A stretch of 64,000 bases of DNA from NCBI GenBank assembly GCA_013397455.1, contig VYZB01000036.1, forward strand, positions 2,619,309-2,683,308, given 5' to 3'. The translations under genes and the position numbers were made by a program. Position 1 is the stretch's first letter; every line of letters starts with the position of its first letter. Source of the DNA: Crotophaga sulcirostris (Eukaryota > Chordata > Aves > Cuculiformes > Crotophagidae). This document shows positions 1 through 25,999 of this stretch, piece by piece. The notes beneath the pieces are model-generated. The model saw only the letters and a list, made by a program, of their open reading frames with translations, searched no databases and was not told where the DNA came from.

Positions 1-705
1 ACATGGAAACATTTTTAATACCTTCAGTTGAATATATTTTAATTTTGCTTATTAGTATGTTGTAACATTATGTATTAGTGTAAAATAGAGTTGGGTCTGT
101 AATGGTATCATACGCATTGTGATGGGGAACAGTTAACGAACAGAGAAATTACTTTGTGAAACTTTTCACTTATGCATGATTTTTCCATTTAGCTCTGCCC
201 TCAAGTGTAGAAGCACTAGTCCCTAGTGAACATAGTGGAGATCCCAGACACAATTCTCAAAGTGTAGTTTGACTCAACAGATCAGGTTTTAAAAAGTTCT
301 TCAGAACTGTGTTACCTCTGGCCAGATTTAATGGGAGTAGCAGTGTTTTTCTTTTCCTGCTTAAGGATCTCAGGCCTTTGAGAGTTAAATTTAAATTAAC
401 AAAGATATGAAATGTCTCATGAAAGTCTTCCTTTCTTTCCTTTACTTGTCACATTGTGCTGGGTAGCCAGACAAAACTGAGGGGTGTGGACGGCATATTT
501 AAACCTCTTATAATCTTCAGATATTGATTATACCTAATGAGCTCAGGCAAAAGTGGCAGACTTTCCTCAGATTTTCTGAGATTCTGTTTGTCTAAGTTAA
601 CTGAAATATGAATTCAGACCAAATAAAATAGATTATATATAGACATTTATATACACATTTCTTTGTGCAGAATATCCCACTAATCTTCTCTTTTAATTTT
701 CCCAG
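1..705 (+). other. MLC1: MLC1 intron, 3' part
   Basis: This is the intron before the first visible MLC1 exon. The sequence is AT-rich and ends in a good polypyrimidine tract and CCCAG. I recognise no gene or repeat in it. Confidence 0.7.
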
Positions 706-13292
<12,587 letters not shown>

Positions 13293-13775
13293 TTTGGATT
13301 CTGCAAATGCAGCCAATACAGTAAATCAACTGTTTGAATTAAAGCTTAAAAACTTTTCAGTTTATAAATGCAATTTAGTTACACCAGTAGAAGCCAAGAA
13401 TTAACACAGTAAATATTGTGTCTTTCTAATAATTTTGAAATATATTGGTAATACTGTTAACACATCTATCTTTTCTGTTGGTATCTGTATTCTAGTGTTG
13501 CTTTAGAAGATAACCTTTAGAAAAAAGGTAATGAGTCACATGGATTTATACTGATGGCAAAGTAAAATATGGCAATATGTGATAGGCTTCATATATTTGC
13601 AAGAGATTGTTATAACTGCAGTTATGCAGTCAGTATAACTGATAAATGCTTTTGTAAAGTTATGAGTACAAGTCATAATTGATATTTTTGCTTATACTTC
13701 ACTTTTGTAGGAGTTGTAAAGTTATTTTGCATCTCATTGCTTTTATGTAAATAAAAGTCTTTATATGTGGAAACT
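13293..13775 (+). other. MLC1: MLC1 3' untranslated region
   Basis: AT-rich sequence follows the stop codon up to a canonical AATAAA (13750-13755). A TG-rich stretch (ATATGTGG, AATGTGGACTG) lies about 15-35 bases further on. The exact cleavage site is an estimate, and later polyadenylation sites cannot be excluded. Confidence 0.7.
13750..13755 (+). promoter_or_regulatory. MLC1: Poly(A) signal AATAAA of MLC1
   Basis: This is a canonical hexamer about 460 bases after the stop. GT-rich sequence follows at a normal distance for cleavage. Confidence 0.7.
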
Positions 13776-16700
13776 CAAGAATGTGGACTGACTTTCTAAT
13801 TGGAGAGGTGAAACCAGAATATTCTTTCCCATTAAGCTTCCATTTCTGGGCTGTTAAAGGGGGAAGGGGCTTTTTCTGAGTAGCCAGTAACAAAATCTAC
13901 TAACCGAAGCAAAAAAAAATTAACCACAAACAGAAGCAGTTAGTCAAATAACAGGGCGTACTACTGATATTTAAAGTTTTTTTGCATATGAAAATGTATT
14001 TTTAGATATTTTACTTTTAATTTATTTCTTTTCCTAATTATCTTTAAAACTTACAGAACCTAGCTGCCTTTAAACAAGGGATATTCCCCTTACAGATTGC
14101 CTTTTCCTCCTAGCTGAATTATGTGTACAATCCTGTAGATTTCAAATACTGTAAGAATGTCCATATTTATAGGCTTTTTGGTGTACCTAGGGAGATGGCT
14201 GCTCACATGGTGGTGTTTTATATTTTTTCTCTTTTTATTGTTTTATTGTTGGCTTTTGAAAGGTTCTAGACTTTGAAGTTCATTCTTTTTTAACCTGAAA
14301 TAACCCAAGTCATTTGTTCAGAGCATGCTGCAAAGCTTACGTCTTTGCTTTTAGGAAGGGGAAATAAAGAGAGAGGAAGGTAAGTACACTGTGGAGCCCT
14401 TCAGGTATGGTAGCATATTTTCTTTTGGTTTTGGGAAAGCTGACAATTATTATTGCATTTTAATATATAGACAATACTCTTGCAAGTTTAGAGCAGTGCT
14501 TCTTAAGAGCATGAATGCAGCAACACGTCCATTCACCTAAAACAGTGTGGTTTTGGTCCAGACTAATACATCAACAACCAGCTGCTCTTTCCTTAAATAT
14601 TGCCAAATCTCATGCCTTTAACTGGTGGTACTTGTGTAAACATTCTCTCAACAAGGCAGATACATAAATACTGTGTCCATTATGATAATCTTACCATTAT
14701 TATAAATAGAAAAATTTAGTTTTCCATTGTACACTATTTTTTGAAAGTTGCAAGGAAATAGTGACGGTTCTACCTAAAAATAAGCATTCAAACAACTTTC
14801 CAAACCTCACATTTGGATTGAAACTGGACAAAGACTGTAGGTAGTGTAGAAGTTCTTCATGAATCACTGTAAAGTGAAAACATAGTCATATGTAGAATAA
14901 TGTGACTGCATTTTAATCGTTTGCTTTCTTTTCTGTGGTACCACATTTGCCTTCACTTTACTGAATCTGTATCTTTAAGAGATCATCTGTATCTTTTCTG
15001 TCAAATAATTATTGGCAGAAGGCTAGATAGAAGTAGATATTACTTCTATTATTGACCTTAGTTGGAAAAGAAGCCAATGGGAAGTTGCATGTTCAGAAAG
15101 AATTTCCTTTCCACAAAATTCCCATACTAACAAGGCACTGAGAGTCTTTAACTTCCTTTTGAGGCGCTGTCCTCCAAACCTTTTAAACAGCTTCTGATCT
15201 CTGTTTCTCAGTCAGGAGTGGCTGAGAAGAACCTAATGACAGGGTATAAGAGACACTATATACCTTTCTTTTGGGGAACTAAAGTATTTTAATAAGAGGT
15301 GAAGAAAATAGCATTCATCAAAAAGAAAGCGGAAAACTAATTAGACTAAACAGAACAATTACATTTTAATTTGGATTGACTCTGAAGTAATGGTTGAGAT
15401 ATATCTGAGGCTTTTTAGTTTTCTTAGATTAACAAGGGTAGCAATAGATGGGAATAAAAAATGAGGTTGTCATAGAGCTACCAGTCATAGATTCTGCCTT
15501 CCAGTGAAGGTGGGAAGGCTCCCTGCCTGGTCACGGCTCCCTTCCTGCCCTGTTCAGCACAGTGGGGACTGCACAATGTGCCAGGTACCAGGACTTTTCC
15601 CCGCATGCCTAGTAAACTAGGATCCCCTCCATGGATACAACTCTGAGGCTGGATTTTCTTATTCCATGCAAGGAGGAAAATCATGGAGGCAAGAGGCAGA
15701 CTTTTAAAACCATAATTAATGTAGGCCTGGCTGCTGACATGGAAATCCTTTCTCAGGCAGAGAAAGTTTCACTGTAAATCTCATTCTGTGGGTAAATACT
15801 TTTCTAATTCAAAGCAACAGCCTCTGTGGCCACTGCTAGCGTCAGCCCTTCTTTGCCAAGTGATTTTGTGTGTTGATGGTTGACACAGAGTAAATCTTGA
15901 TTGTAGCTTTAATTAGGGTGTGCTGGTAGATGATCTGTTTCCATGGCACAGCTGGGAAACCTGTTCAAGGGATAAAAATCATAGCCCTCCCTGAGGTCAG
16001 CTTGGGGAGATAACAGTCTACGTGCCATGTCATAAGGATTTCTACTTGGAATTGGGTGGACAGTGCCCTCTCCTGCCTTGCTGGATTTCAGTAGAATTAA
16101 CGCCATGGGCTATGCTTCATTTATACCATGAGTTACGGTCCTAGCTTAAAAGATAAGAAATGAACAAACAAATCTGTCTGAAGCATCTTCTGAAAAAGTA
16201 AAATTGTGCGCAACTGGTTTATGAATCCTTCCTCAGCTATTAATTTAGCTAGGAAAAGCTAGGAAAACAGAAGAGGGAAACTGCAGTTTTAAAAGTGTTT
16301 TTCAATCCTCTGCTCCTGCGGGCAAATTTCTTGTTGCATCTCATGAGGAACAAGAACACACAGTTGACTATTGGTATATTTTTTGTTGGTTTTAGTAGTA
16401 ACATGCATTATAACAACAGACAGGTGAGGAGAAAAACTGCAGTTAAGATCCAGTTTATCAAGTCTCACCTTTGGTGCTTATATCTACTATTTTTCTGCTA
16501 TGACATGTGCCTAGTTATGGTTAGGAAAGCAGTATGTCTGTAGTTTCATTGGACCTAAGCTCCTGTTGTGAACTTGGGCTTAAAATACTTGAAGTTCTCA
16601 ACTAGAATGAGAAATCTGGAAGAACTGGTGCACTGCCTTTCCCCATGAAAAGGAATTCAGATCTCTTTTTGTATCCAGAAATGTCTTTGTATCCAATTGA

Positions 16701-19700
16701 CTGTGCATAAGCATTTTTATATGCACATGTATGTTATGCATGGGTATTTTTGAGTTGATACGAGTTTTTTAGATCTTTCCTACCATTCATCTCCAGCAAC
16801 TGAAAGGGGAGATTTTTACAAGACAATCAAACTGAACTAATTCAGTGCTGAAAGGGGTCATCTCCTCTGGCCCCTTCCCTTGTGCTAGCCATGGCTGGTA
16901 TTTGATTAAACTGGCAGAAAATTTATTGATTAAAAAACCCAAATAGTTTCCCATTGATTTGGTTAGCCAGCTTAGCATAATGCAAACTCATAGTGGCCCT
17001 CTTTAAGATTTTGGGTACGACTTCATACCACCTAAAGGCAGAATTGGACCTCATTGGAAGTAGATCAACAGAGAATTTATCTTTTGTTAGTACTTCCTTT
17101 GTCCCTCCCCATCACATTCCTTGCCTGTGTTTTGCCTTGGTCATATGTCCCTTTTCTTCTCCATTGCCCATTTGAAAAAGTAGACTTGTACATGATCCAT
17201 ACCAGGAATTACAACTTTAAACTGATCATGTATGTCAGTCATATATGGTTTGGTTTGTGTGTCAATTAAGGGTGGAGTTAAAGGGGTTTCTCAAAAATTG
17301 CATATTTTGTGATCTGGGTCTTGTGTTTCTGAAGAGAATCCGTGAGTTCAAAATTAGTTTCAGAAACTGGGGTAATCAGGCTGCCCTGGCAACTGATTTG
17401 GTTTTATAATGATTTCCTGTTTTTTCAAATGTTAGAAGTACTTTTGTTTGTTATTGAGTGCAAGTCCCTCAGAGTGAAACTCACTGTCAGAAGAAAACGC
17501 TAGTATCAGCCACAGGATCACAGTATTACAATCCATTTTATGAGTAGTAGTATCCTAGATAAAGTATCTTGCAAAGGTGAATTTTGGATTCTTTTTCCCC
17601 CTTATCTGATGTTACCTGTCTAATGCTAACATGACATATTTCACAATAAACTGTTTTTCTGCCTGTATAGAAAAAACAGCCAAGGAGTGAAATTACAATG
17701 ATTGAGCTGAATGTGTTACGAATGATCAGATTCATGTGAAAGGAAAACCGTGCCTGCTAGCTTTAAGCAATGAAGAAAGAAATGAAACAGTTTGTATTGG
17801 CCAATTACTTTCTAATCACCGTTTTGATAATAGCAAATTATGACCATCAAATATAAGCAAAAATTTCTTTTCATACTTTCTTTTTCAAGACAGGACAAGT
17901 CTACAGGTATAAAATATCCTTTTGTAATGCTTACTGGATTTTTCCTTGGAGTATTTTTTTAAACATTTATTTCCTACTTAACTTCCTGTTGCATTAGTTC
18001 AAAAGGTATTGCCTCTTTAGAGAACAGGTTATAATTATTCTTTTCCATCCTGTAAAGATAAACTATTTCTGGACAAAAATATAAAACTGATACTGATTTT
18101 TTTTTTGGAAGGGAATGATTTTTTCCGCAGCTGACTCTGTTTTTAAAATCTGACATCGCTCCTAATCCAAGAAACATCTTTTCTACAGATGCTTGGTAGT
18201 GGCCATTTCCTCAAACTAAGGGCAGAGTGTTTGTATTTAAACAGGCCCTGTTCTTTTCTCCTCTGCTTATTGTGGACCATGGAGGCTGAAATCCAGGTAG
18301 CTAGAGTTTGCAGGGATTCTTACCACCTGTATTTTGGAAAGAGAAAATAAGAGTGTTAAAACATTGTGTGCATACAATGATTTGCTGTTTTGTATTGTAT
18401 GGGTTTGTGCTTTATGCCATCAGGCTTTGGGCATCCGGAAAGAACTTGGAAATGTGTTCCTGTATTGCTAGCTCTGCTTTCCAACGGGTAATAAGAGGTG
18501 TAAGTGCTTCTGCAGGGGCTGAGTTGCTAGTGGTTGCCCCAATGTTGCTTGATTTTAGAAGTGCCACCAAAGGGGAAATGCTGATGGAGTGCTTCCTACC
18601 TATGTATCTCCTATCTTATTACCCCTACGCTATCTGTGTAGGGTGCAGCCTGTCTTTCCTACTGGCCCTTATTGGCAATGCAGGGATTGTGACTGATTCT
18701 TGGTTGTTCACAGGCTTGCCATTTAACAAATAACCAGGATTAATATCATCTACTCTGGGGACTGTTTTTCTAGACAGAGGCCTTGACTCACTCAGGCTCA
18801 GTTCTGAGGATATGGTCTCTTTGCCAGCAGTCCTGGTTTAAATTATTCACGTTCTTCTGCTGCTCATTTACCCATTTCCATTGAAGTCAATGGAAAGAGT
18901 CTCATTTATTTCAATATGGTTAATCTTGGAGTTTTTGTAATTGTTTTTGTGTTCTTTCCAACATCTGATTTATATAAAAAGTTACATAAAATCAGAATTT
19001 TATCTTCATTATATAAACACTGAAGTTCAAGATTGAAATGTGAAGGAAAAAAGATAGCATTAAAACTTCAGCCTACTCTACACTGTCTGCAGATATGCTG
19101 AGTTCTACCAGGACCCCTGTGATATGTCAAACTGATCTGCCTAAAAACCCCCAAATAATTCAGATCACAAAGAAATCACTCTTTGTTCTGAAGAAGTTTA
19201 AAAGCTACATTGGTTTCCTTATTCAATTTACAATGTGTCCTCAGTTCAACTGAAGGATTGAGATCCTACAGCACAGGACTGCAGACTGGAAAGGTGTCTG
19301 GAAAGGTCAGTGGTAATAAATGAGTGTTGCTTTAACCATCTGCCTTCCTTAGAGAAGATTTTCCATTATTTGTTCTGTACAAAAGAAATTCCTCTACATG
19401 CTTTTCTGTGGGAAAACTGTGGGGCTGAACACTGTGTATGTAAAATATATTATTCCCAGCTTGATTCAGAAGTAAAATATCATAACTGGAGCCTCAAAAG
19501 TTAAAGAACTCAGTCTTTTCTTTCAGTGTAACTTTTGTATTTGGATGTGGAAAGAGTCTTAAATAAAATAAAATACAAAGTATCTCTTCCAGAGCAAAAT
19601 AGCTAGTTCTGTTTATAGACAAAATAGTCAGATTCATTTAGGGCAGTAGACCTCTGAGTGGCAACTGACCTCATGGCCTGTGAGTTTCTTCCAGAGCCAC

Positions 19701-20999
19701 AGAATGCCATCTTGGCCCTTAAAATGATTTAATGTATTTGGGATGCTTGCTTGCAGCTGATGGTAGTTCCTTCCACAGTAGCAATTCTTTTCTTTGCCCT
19801 CTAGCAGGTGAAGAGTGACAAAGCAGACTGGCTTAGGCTTTGGCATCACCATTCTATCTCTATGATGAGAGAAGCCTGGTTCTTCATACTCAGGGTAGCA
19901 AAGTCAGTTTTGTCTGTGCTCTGAGATACTTTGAACTAACCTGGGACACACTGCTGTTATACAGTGTCTTAGGAACTGTCAGTCTTTTGTCTATTTCTTA
20001 ATCCTCTGGCGTTGGCATTGTTGTGTTCCCATATTTCCCCAGCAGACTTTAAAATGATAACATATCATTGATAGGTGACTGTGGTTTTATTTAGGGAAAT
20101 AATAACACCTTGCTGTGAGAAGCAAATTGTGTTAACAATTCAGATGACATTCATACTTTAATGGTAAAAATACATATCTGTCTGTTGACTTTCTGTTTCA
20201 AAGTGTATTTTTGTTACCTGTAATATCCATCATGACAACTCTTTCCTTAATTTTCTCCCTGTTGTCAAGATTATTTTTTTTGCTATACAATCACAAGGGG
20301 ACAAATGCTGCCGAGAATGGGACACATGACACAGAGCAGGTATTTACCTGAAGGCTAGCAGAAAGTAATGCCGCTAAATACTTGTTTATACTGGAAAAAA
20401 CTTGATATTGTGTAAGCTCAATGTGTAATTTTGTAGTAAATCCGTCCAGTATGAAAGAGAAAAAGAATGTGGAGCCCTTGTTGAATCAGGTGTTACATAT
20501 TAGATTGAATTGCATGGGAAAGTACAGAGCTAGTAATGATGGACAAATTTGTGCTTAATTTGCAGAAGTTAAGCAGTGAGCTGGTGTTATATACCACCTA
20601 AATCAACACCTGTGGTTCATGCCTTGTCTTATTACATACTTGCAGAAACCAGTGTCAGTCTCCCTGTTGTCTCTAGAGTGAGTGCCCCATATACCAGAGC
20701 TCTTAAGGTATGTTCTAAAGACAGTGTAATATTCCATGGAAAAAACATGTTCTTCTGACTATGTGATTGCAGTAGTTTATCCTTTCTGTGGCTTTATACA
20801 CAAACAGCATGTAAAACTCATTCCAGTCTAATATCGATATACTTAGTAATTTCCAAGAATTTAAATCTATGCGATGATAATACAAATTCTCTTTTTATAT
20901 CAGTCTAAGATGGTAAGAAATGAAGATGTCTTCATTTTTGACTGTAAGAAAGGGTGCTAGGAACTGCCATACTTGTATTATAACCAGATGTGGAATTAT
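13776..20999. other. Intergenic, AT-rich
   Basis: This stretch lies between the MLC1 3' end and the GC-richer block. It has no recognised gene. The longest open frame, 18308-18733 on + (141 codons), has no known motif. At 18875-18896 a short perfect foldback (TTTCCATTGA, two bases, TCAATGGAAA) matches a motif common in ancient amniote repeats. I recognised no TTLL8 exon here, although mammals have that gene in this interval. Confidence 0.5.
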
Positions 21000-22356
21000 T
21001 ATGAAAAACCTGCTCTGCCTTAAAGGTACAAGGAACAGGAACCAGAGCATGGCACAGCGAGCCCCAACCTGGCTTCAGCCCTTGATTCTTGGCAGGTATC
21101 ACTGGAAGCACTGGACTTCACCATGGGAGAGCTCTGTCTCAATCTCTGAGGCAGATAGAGGCTCTATGTGCACAGCTTGGGAGCTGCCTGGAGTGTCTGT
21201 GTTCAAGACGAGGCTTGTAGGGACCCTCTGTGCTGCTGGGACTGCACAGCTCTTCACCTTTGATGGCTTGTAGGCAGAAGAGCACCTTTCCAGGCTGGGG
21301 CTGTGCCTTTCTCCCAGCGAGCTGCTGGCTGTTTGGGCAAAGCCAACAGGGCAGGTGGCTAAGGCACAGACCTCCAGTGCAGGATGTGGCCTCTGTGCAG
21401 GGCCAAACATATCTGTGGAGCTCTTGGACCCCGCTGCAGTGAACAGGTTGAATGTATAGAGGTGAGGGAATGGGTATTTTCTCTTGCGCTGAAGAGCCCC
21501 CACAAAAGATGTGCCTTTGTTGCATCCTCCCTCCTCGGCTGATTGAGGAGTAATGCTGTATAAGAATGTTGTGAAAGTAAGGCAGCTTTGGACTCGGCAC
21601 CTTTCCTTCAAGCCATCCACTCCTCCAGGCAGGATCGGCTGCAGGGAAATCAGAGGTGAAGAAAGGATGTTGAGAAGTGAAAGATTGCTGGCAGAGTCAG
21701 CCAGCGGCACACAGGCCGGGTTGCGGAGGAGCTGCCATGAAGTGTCCCCCAGCTGAGGAACGACCAGCTTCCTCCCAGACATTTGCACCTTGCAGCACCT
21801 CTTCTGGCAGCTCCCCCTGCTACCAGAGGAATTAAAAAGGTGGGGGACCCAGTGGAGGACACCTACGGGCTCCCCATCTGGATGTGGAGCTGAAACACGC
21901 TGAAGCGGGCCGAGGTGCCAGCCTGTGGCTCCTGCCAGGCCTCGTGCTGGCAGGGTTCTGATGCTATAGCTCAAGGCAGCTGCATCTGCTTTCTGTTTTG
22001 GTTTTGAGGCCCATGCAGTGCTTCTCCCTGACACTGCATCATCTAAATAGGAGCAAGAAACCAAACCAAGCGCAGCCACCACTGGGCAAGCCAGTGGTGA
22101 GTTTGTACGCTCTTCTCTCGGCTGTGCTAAACCTTGTGGATGACTGACCAGGCTAGGCTCGCTCTCGACAGTTGTACTGCTAGAGTGGTTTGGGTGTCGG
22201 TGGGGGCTGAAATGAATTTGTTTTGTTTGGACATTTCTGTAGGGGTGTCTGACCATCGCAGTGCAACCTCAGTACTGCAGCACTGCTGGAGGTCACTGAC
22301 CACTTCGCCCTACTTTGCCCTTTGTGTGGGAGAGCAGGAGAGAACAGGGACCCTGA
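21000..22356. other. GC-richer intergenic block with a 385-codon antisense frame
   Basis: The base composition shifts clearly towards G and C, with more CpG than the flanks. A 385-codon open frame runs on the minus strand (21099-22256), and shorter frames occur in other phases. The conceptual protein is rich in Ser, Pro and Ala, has no domain I recognise, and shows no family match. Several frames are open at once, so low stop density from GC content explains it best. It could be an exon of an unknown RNA, a decayed gene, a weak CpG island or an unnamed repeat. Confidence 0.35.
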
Positions 22357-22357
22357 T

Positions 22358-22486
22358 TATAGGACTATAGGATCACAGCATGGTTTGAATTGAGAGAGAC
22401 TTTAAAAATCATCCAGTTCCAACCCCCCTGCCACGGTCAGGGACACCTTCCACTAGACCAGGTAGCTCAAAGCCTCATCTAACACA
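22358..22486 (-). mobile_element. CR1 LINE 3' end, minus orientation
   Basis: This is the reverse complement of the CR1 tail. It starts with a degraded ATAGGATCACAGCATGG box, then TTCCAACCCCCCTGCC, GGGACACCTTCCACTAGACC and AGGTAGCTCAAAGCC. It is 5'-truncated like most CR1 copies. Confidence 0.92.
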
Positions 22487-24650
22487 GTTTTGTGGTGATT
22501 TCTTGATGGTCTCCTGATTCAATTAATCGCTGTTGACTTAATTCTTCTTAACATCCTTTTCTAATGTGACCTATCTGTCTTTGACACCGGTGGTGGAATG
22601 TATTGAAATTCATTTTAGTTGTGTTTTGAAATATCTTTCCTCACTGGAAGAAGAGAAAAATCAAACTGGTGAGACAAATGAATCTGTCGGTTTCCCCCAG
22701 TAGCTTCAGGATACACACCATTCATGCCCCAGTGTCTGTGGCCAAGACCTCCACCTGCTCCAACTGCTGGTGCTACCAGCCAACGGTGCCTGTACCCTGG
22801 TGCTGACTCCTGTTCCTTGCAGTGTGTGCAGTCCTGTCTGCCCCTCCAAATGCTGGCACCTTGTCCTCATGGTGCTCCCACGTATGGAGTACAGTGAAAT
22901 GACAGAGTAGGTTAAGAAAGGATTCAATAAGAAGATAGGACAGACTGGGCTCATCAAGCTCAGAGCTTGGTTACATGTACTGACTGAATGCTCTTGAGAT
23001 GCAATTGGCTCCATTCTGTCTCTTCGCCCTTTGTTCCTCCCTGATCCCCTCCCCCTGCTGATTCTTTACTAAATTTTGTATAGTCCCACAGGCTCCTCTT
23101 AAATGTCTAAAATCCTCACGTTCCTCTTGTTTTCCCCTTCTCATCAGCTACCAAGTCCAGGTTTGCCCTCTACCTGTCAAGCAGATGCTCTCACCTTCTG
23201 CATACCCTTACATTATCTTTTCCTCAAAAAGGAAAGATTCAGAAAAAATGTAAAGGAGAAGCATAAACTAAATGCAGTTTTGATATTAAAACAAATATCC
23301 AAAAAGGAGCAGAGCAACTGGGACAGGAGAAACTAAAACTTAAAGTAATCGGACACAGGAAAAACCCATGCCAATTAGAGGTCATCATCTTTGACAATGA
23401 TCCTGATTGTACTAAATAAAAATGTATTAGTGAATAGAATACTGATGATACCAGCCCAAAGGAGCAACAATGAGTCTGTTCAGATCGTGCATTCCATGGA
23501 GAGTATTCGGCAGACAAGTGTGTTAATGTGAATATTTGTATTGGAGGGAGAAGTGCGAGGGCAGGGGCAATCTTCCAGCAATGTTTCATCTTTTCCTGCC
23601 TTGTCTTGGCAACGTGGGTGGTGAGAGGAAAAGTAGATACAAGGAGAGACTCTTGATTCCTCACACGAGAAACTGTCTTGCTTTGGCAGGGAAACAATAT
23701 CACTAGAGACAATACCATGGCTAGTTGTACTATCTGGAAGTAAAACATTTCTTAACTAGACATTGCCACCTAGATACAGTCTACATGATTTTAATAGTAG
23801 TCGCGTATGTAGGATTTAATCCCTGAGTGTCTGGTGCACCTGACCGGCCTCTGCTTAAGGCCATATTTTGCCAGCTGCATTTTCCAAAGGGATTCCAATG
23901 CAGGATAACTACAAAAACTGTGTAATGTCATCAACATCGGGTCTAACTATAAGTGTCTGTTTATAGTACAGCACGAGCCAAGTGAAACAGCAGTCTTCTT
24001 GCACCCCACCGAGCATTTAATTTGCCCCTTGTGCTGCAAACTTGTGCAGGAATGACATTTCCATCCTCTAACTGCAGTTCTGGGCAGGTTTTGACTGCTT
24101 GTACAGGTAGTAGGCAACGCTCTCAAGGTGCTACCTACTGTAACATTTGCCATCATTGTTGAATTCTTGTTGCTCTTGCAGGGAAGGGAATGAGTGGGGG
24201 GTTTCCTTAGATAATGTATATGAAATAAGGAGTGATGGGGTTTGGACAATGAAGCAGTGAAATGCTGGATATAGGAGCACTTGGGTAGCTCCTCTTTCAC
24301 CAACCTTACTTGTGGTTCTGTGGGGCTTATGTGCCCTGCTGGTACCCTCCGCTGGTTGCTTGCCCTGGTTGTGCAGGCTCACTCTGGACAAGAGATGTAG
24401 ACACACTCCTGGAAAAGTGCAGCTCTAGAGTAGTTCTGAATTGTTGTGGATATTTTGTTGTGATGACAGTAGCACCCCACAGGGCTCTGCTCCAGAGCCT
24501 GCCCAACATGACAAGAAGCTGTTAAGTTATAAACACTCAGCTGTCCTGTGGCTGACGTGAGTGGCCCCTAGGCAAGATGTCTGTTGCCTGACGCTGGCAG
24601 TATGACTGCACACTTAAGTTAAAAGAGGAGCCATGGGACTGTTCTGGCAA
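22487..24650. other. Intergenic, mixed composition, unclassified
   Basis: The C/T-rich patch at 22690-23230 and the sequence at 23950-24550 stay richer in GC than the flanks. A 169-codon minus-strand frame (23239-23748) begins with a hydrophobic, signal-peptide-like stretch (MFYFQIVQLAMVLSLVILF) but resembles no family I know. These may be remnants of unnamed repeats. Confidence 0.35.
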
Positions 24651-25999
24651 TGGCTCTTCACCTCAAGACAGTCGGAAAAAAAATAATAATAATATATGTG
24701 TGCCTCTGTTGGTGAGACATGAAAGTATGTAGTGCTGTACCGCAGGATACTCTTGCAAAATGTAGTGCAAATGTGGCTGTTGTGCTCTAAAGAAGGCTGG
24801 GACTTTTCTAGTACGGATGTGACAGGGACGTGGCTTTCAGCCTAGGCACTGACATGTTCATCCCAACAAAGTCAGTAAAGATGTAGTCAAGGTAGAAATC
24901 TGTGTGGAGTTCTGTGCCTAAACTCCTAGACAACAAGCCATAAAATCCATGTCTAGCTGCTTAGGTATGTCTGGTGACACACCTGTCCTAAGTTTTATTT
25001 CCATGTAATGCTCCTTGACTACACTTGAGCAATAGTGGAATTACATTAGTGACCTCTCTTGAAATGGGCTATGTATGTAGGCCAGGCGTGCAAAATTTGT
25101 GAAGCCAGAGAAGAATTAAAAAGAAGGGACCTGGGCTGATGATGCAGAGATCAGGCTTGACCCAAGAGAAAATGGAGAATGTGAAATACTGAATTTTGCT
25201 CTGTACTCAAGGATTTACCTCTGCATTTTATTAAAATCCTGAGCAGCAAGTCTACCATCCTGAAATGTGTAAGACTTGGACTTAAACCTTCTTGGACTGA
25301 GAAATGTTTAGATTTTGGCTTCTCTATATCCTTGATCAGTGCTCTAATAAAGCTTTAGGACACAGTGCATCTGTGTTACCAAAGTGCAAAAGGAGACAAT
25401 TCCTATCAAAGTTTTTTTTAAGAGTCTTTATTCTTAAGATGGAGGAAAGTTAATAGAAGCAGAATAGTATATAATTTTCTATCATCTGTTCTTCAGGGAT
25501 GAAGTAATAAAAATGTCAAACAAAAGGCAAATGTTGATTAAAACATAGTTAAGGTGTAGAGAGGAACAAGGAATATAAGAAACCTGATATCAAGAAATTA
25601 TTTTAAAGAATTATTATCAATAATTAGTACCATTTGAGCAAGGAGCCTATGAGATAGTGCTCATATAAATTTCATATCTATAGATACTTCTACATACGTG
25701 ATAGTTTTCAAAAACCATGGCATGGGTCTATTATGCTGCCCAGCTTCTAGTGGGAATGTTAGGCTAATAGTACACCTATTCTGTACGAATCATGTAGAAT
25801 GGCAAAGTAGATTGTGCAGCTTACTGTCAAATAAAGTAAACAACAATAAAGTTATTGTCTGCTGAAGTTAGTAAGTATAACAGAAACTGGACTGAAACAC
25901 TGTTCCTGCATAGAAAGAGTATACTGTTAGAGCAGTGCTACTAATCAGTTTATTTGGATGGTGACAGAGATGTGCTAAGAAATACCAGAAACAGTATGA
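24651..25999. other. Intergenic, AT-rich
   Basis: No gene was recognised. A short A/TAA-rich simple repeat occurs at about 24676-24698. Part of 25085-25200 could be repeat-derived, but I cannot assign it. Confidence 0.5.

Noticed and set aside
14354..14379. Exon-like sequence (CTTTTAG ... GTAAGTAC) after MLC1
   Set aside because: The splice-like sites enclose only 26 purine-rich bases. There is no coding similarity and no partner exon.
18271..18297. ACCATGG start followed by a GTAGCT donor, a possible first exon of TTLL8
   Set aside because: It has only six codons, no similarity that I can support and no downstream exons, so it is probably chance.
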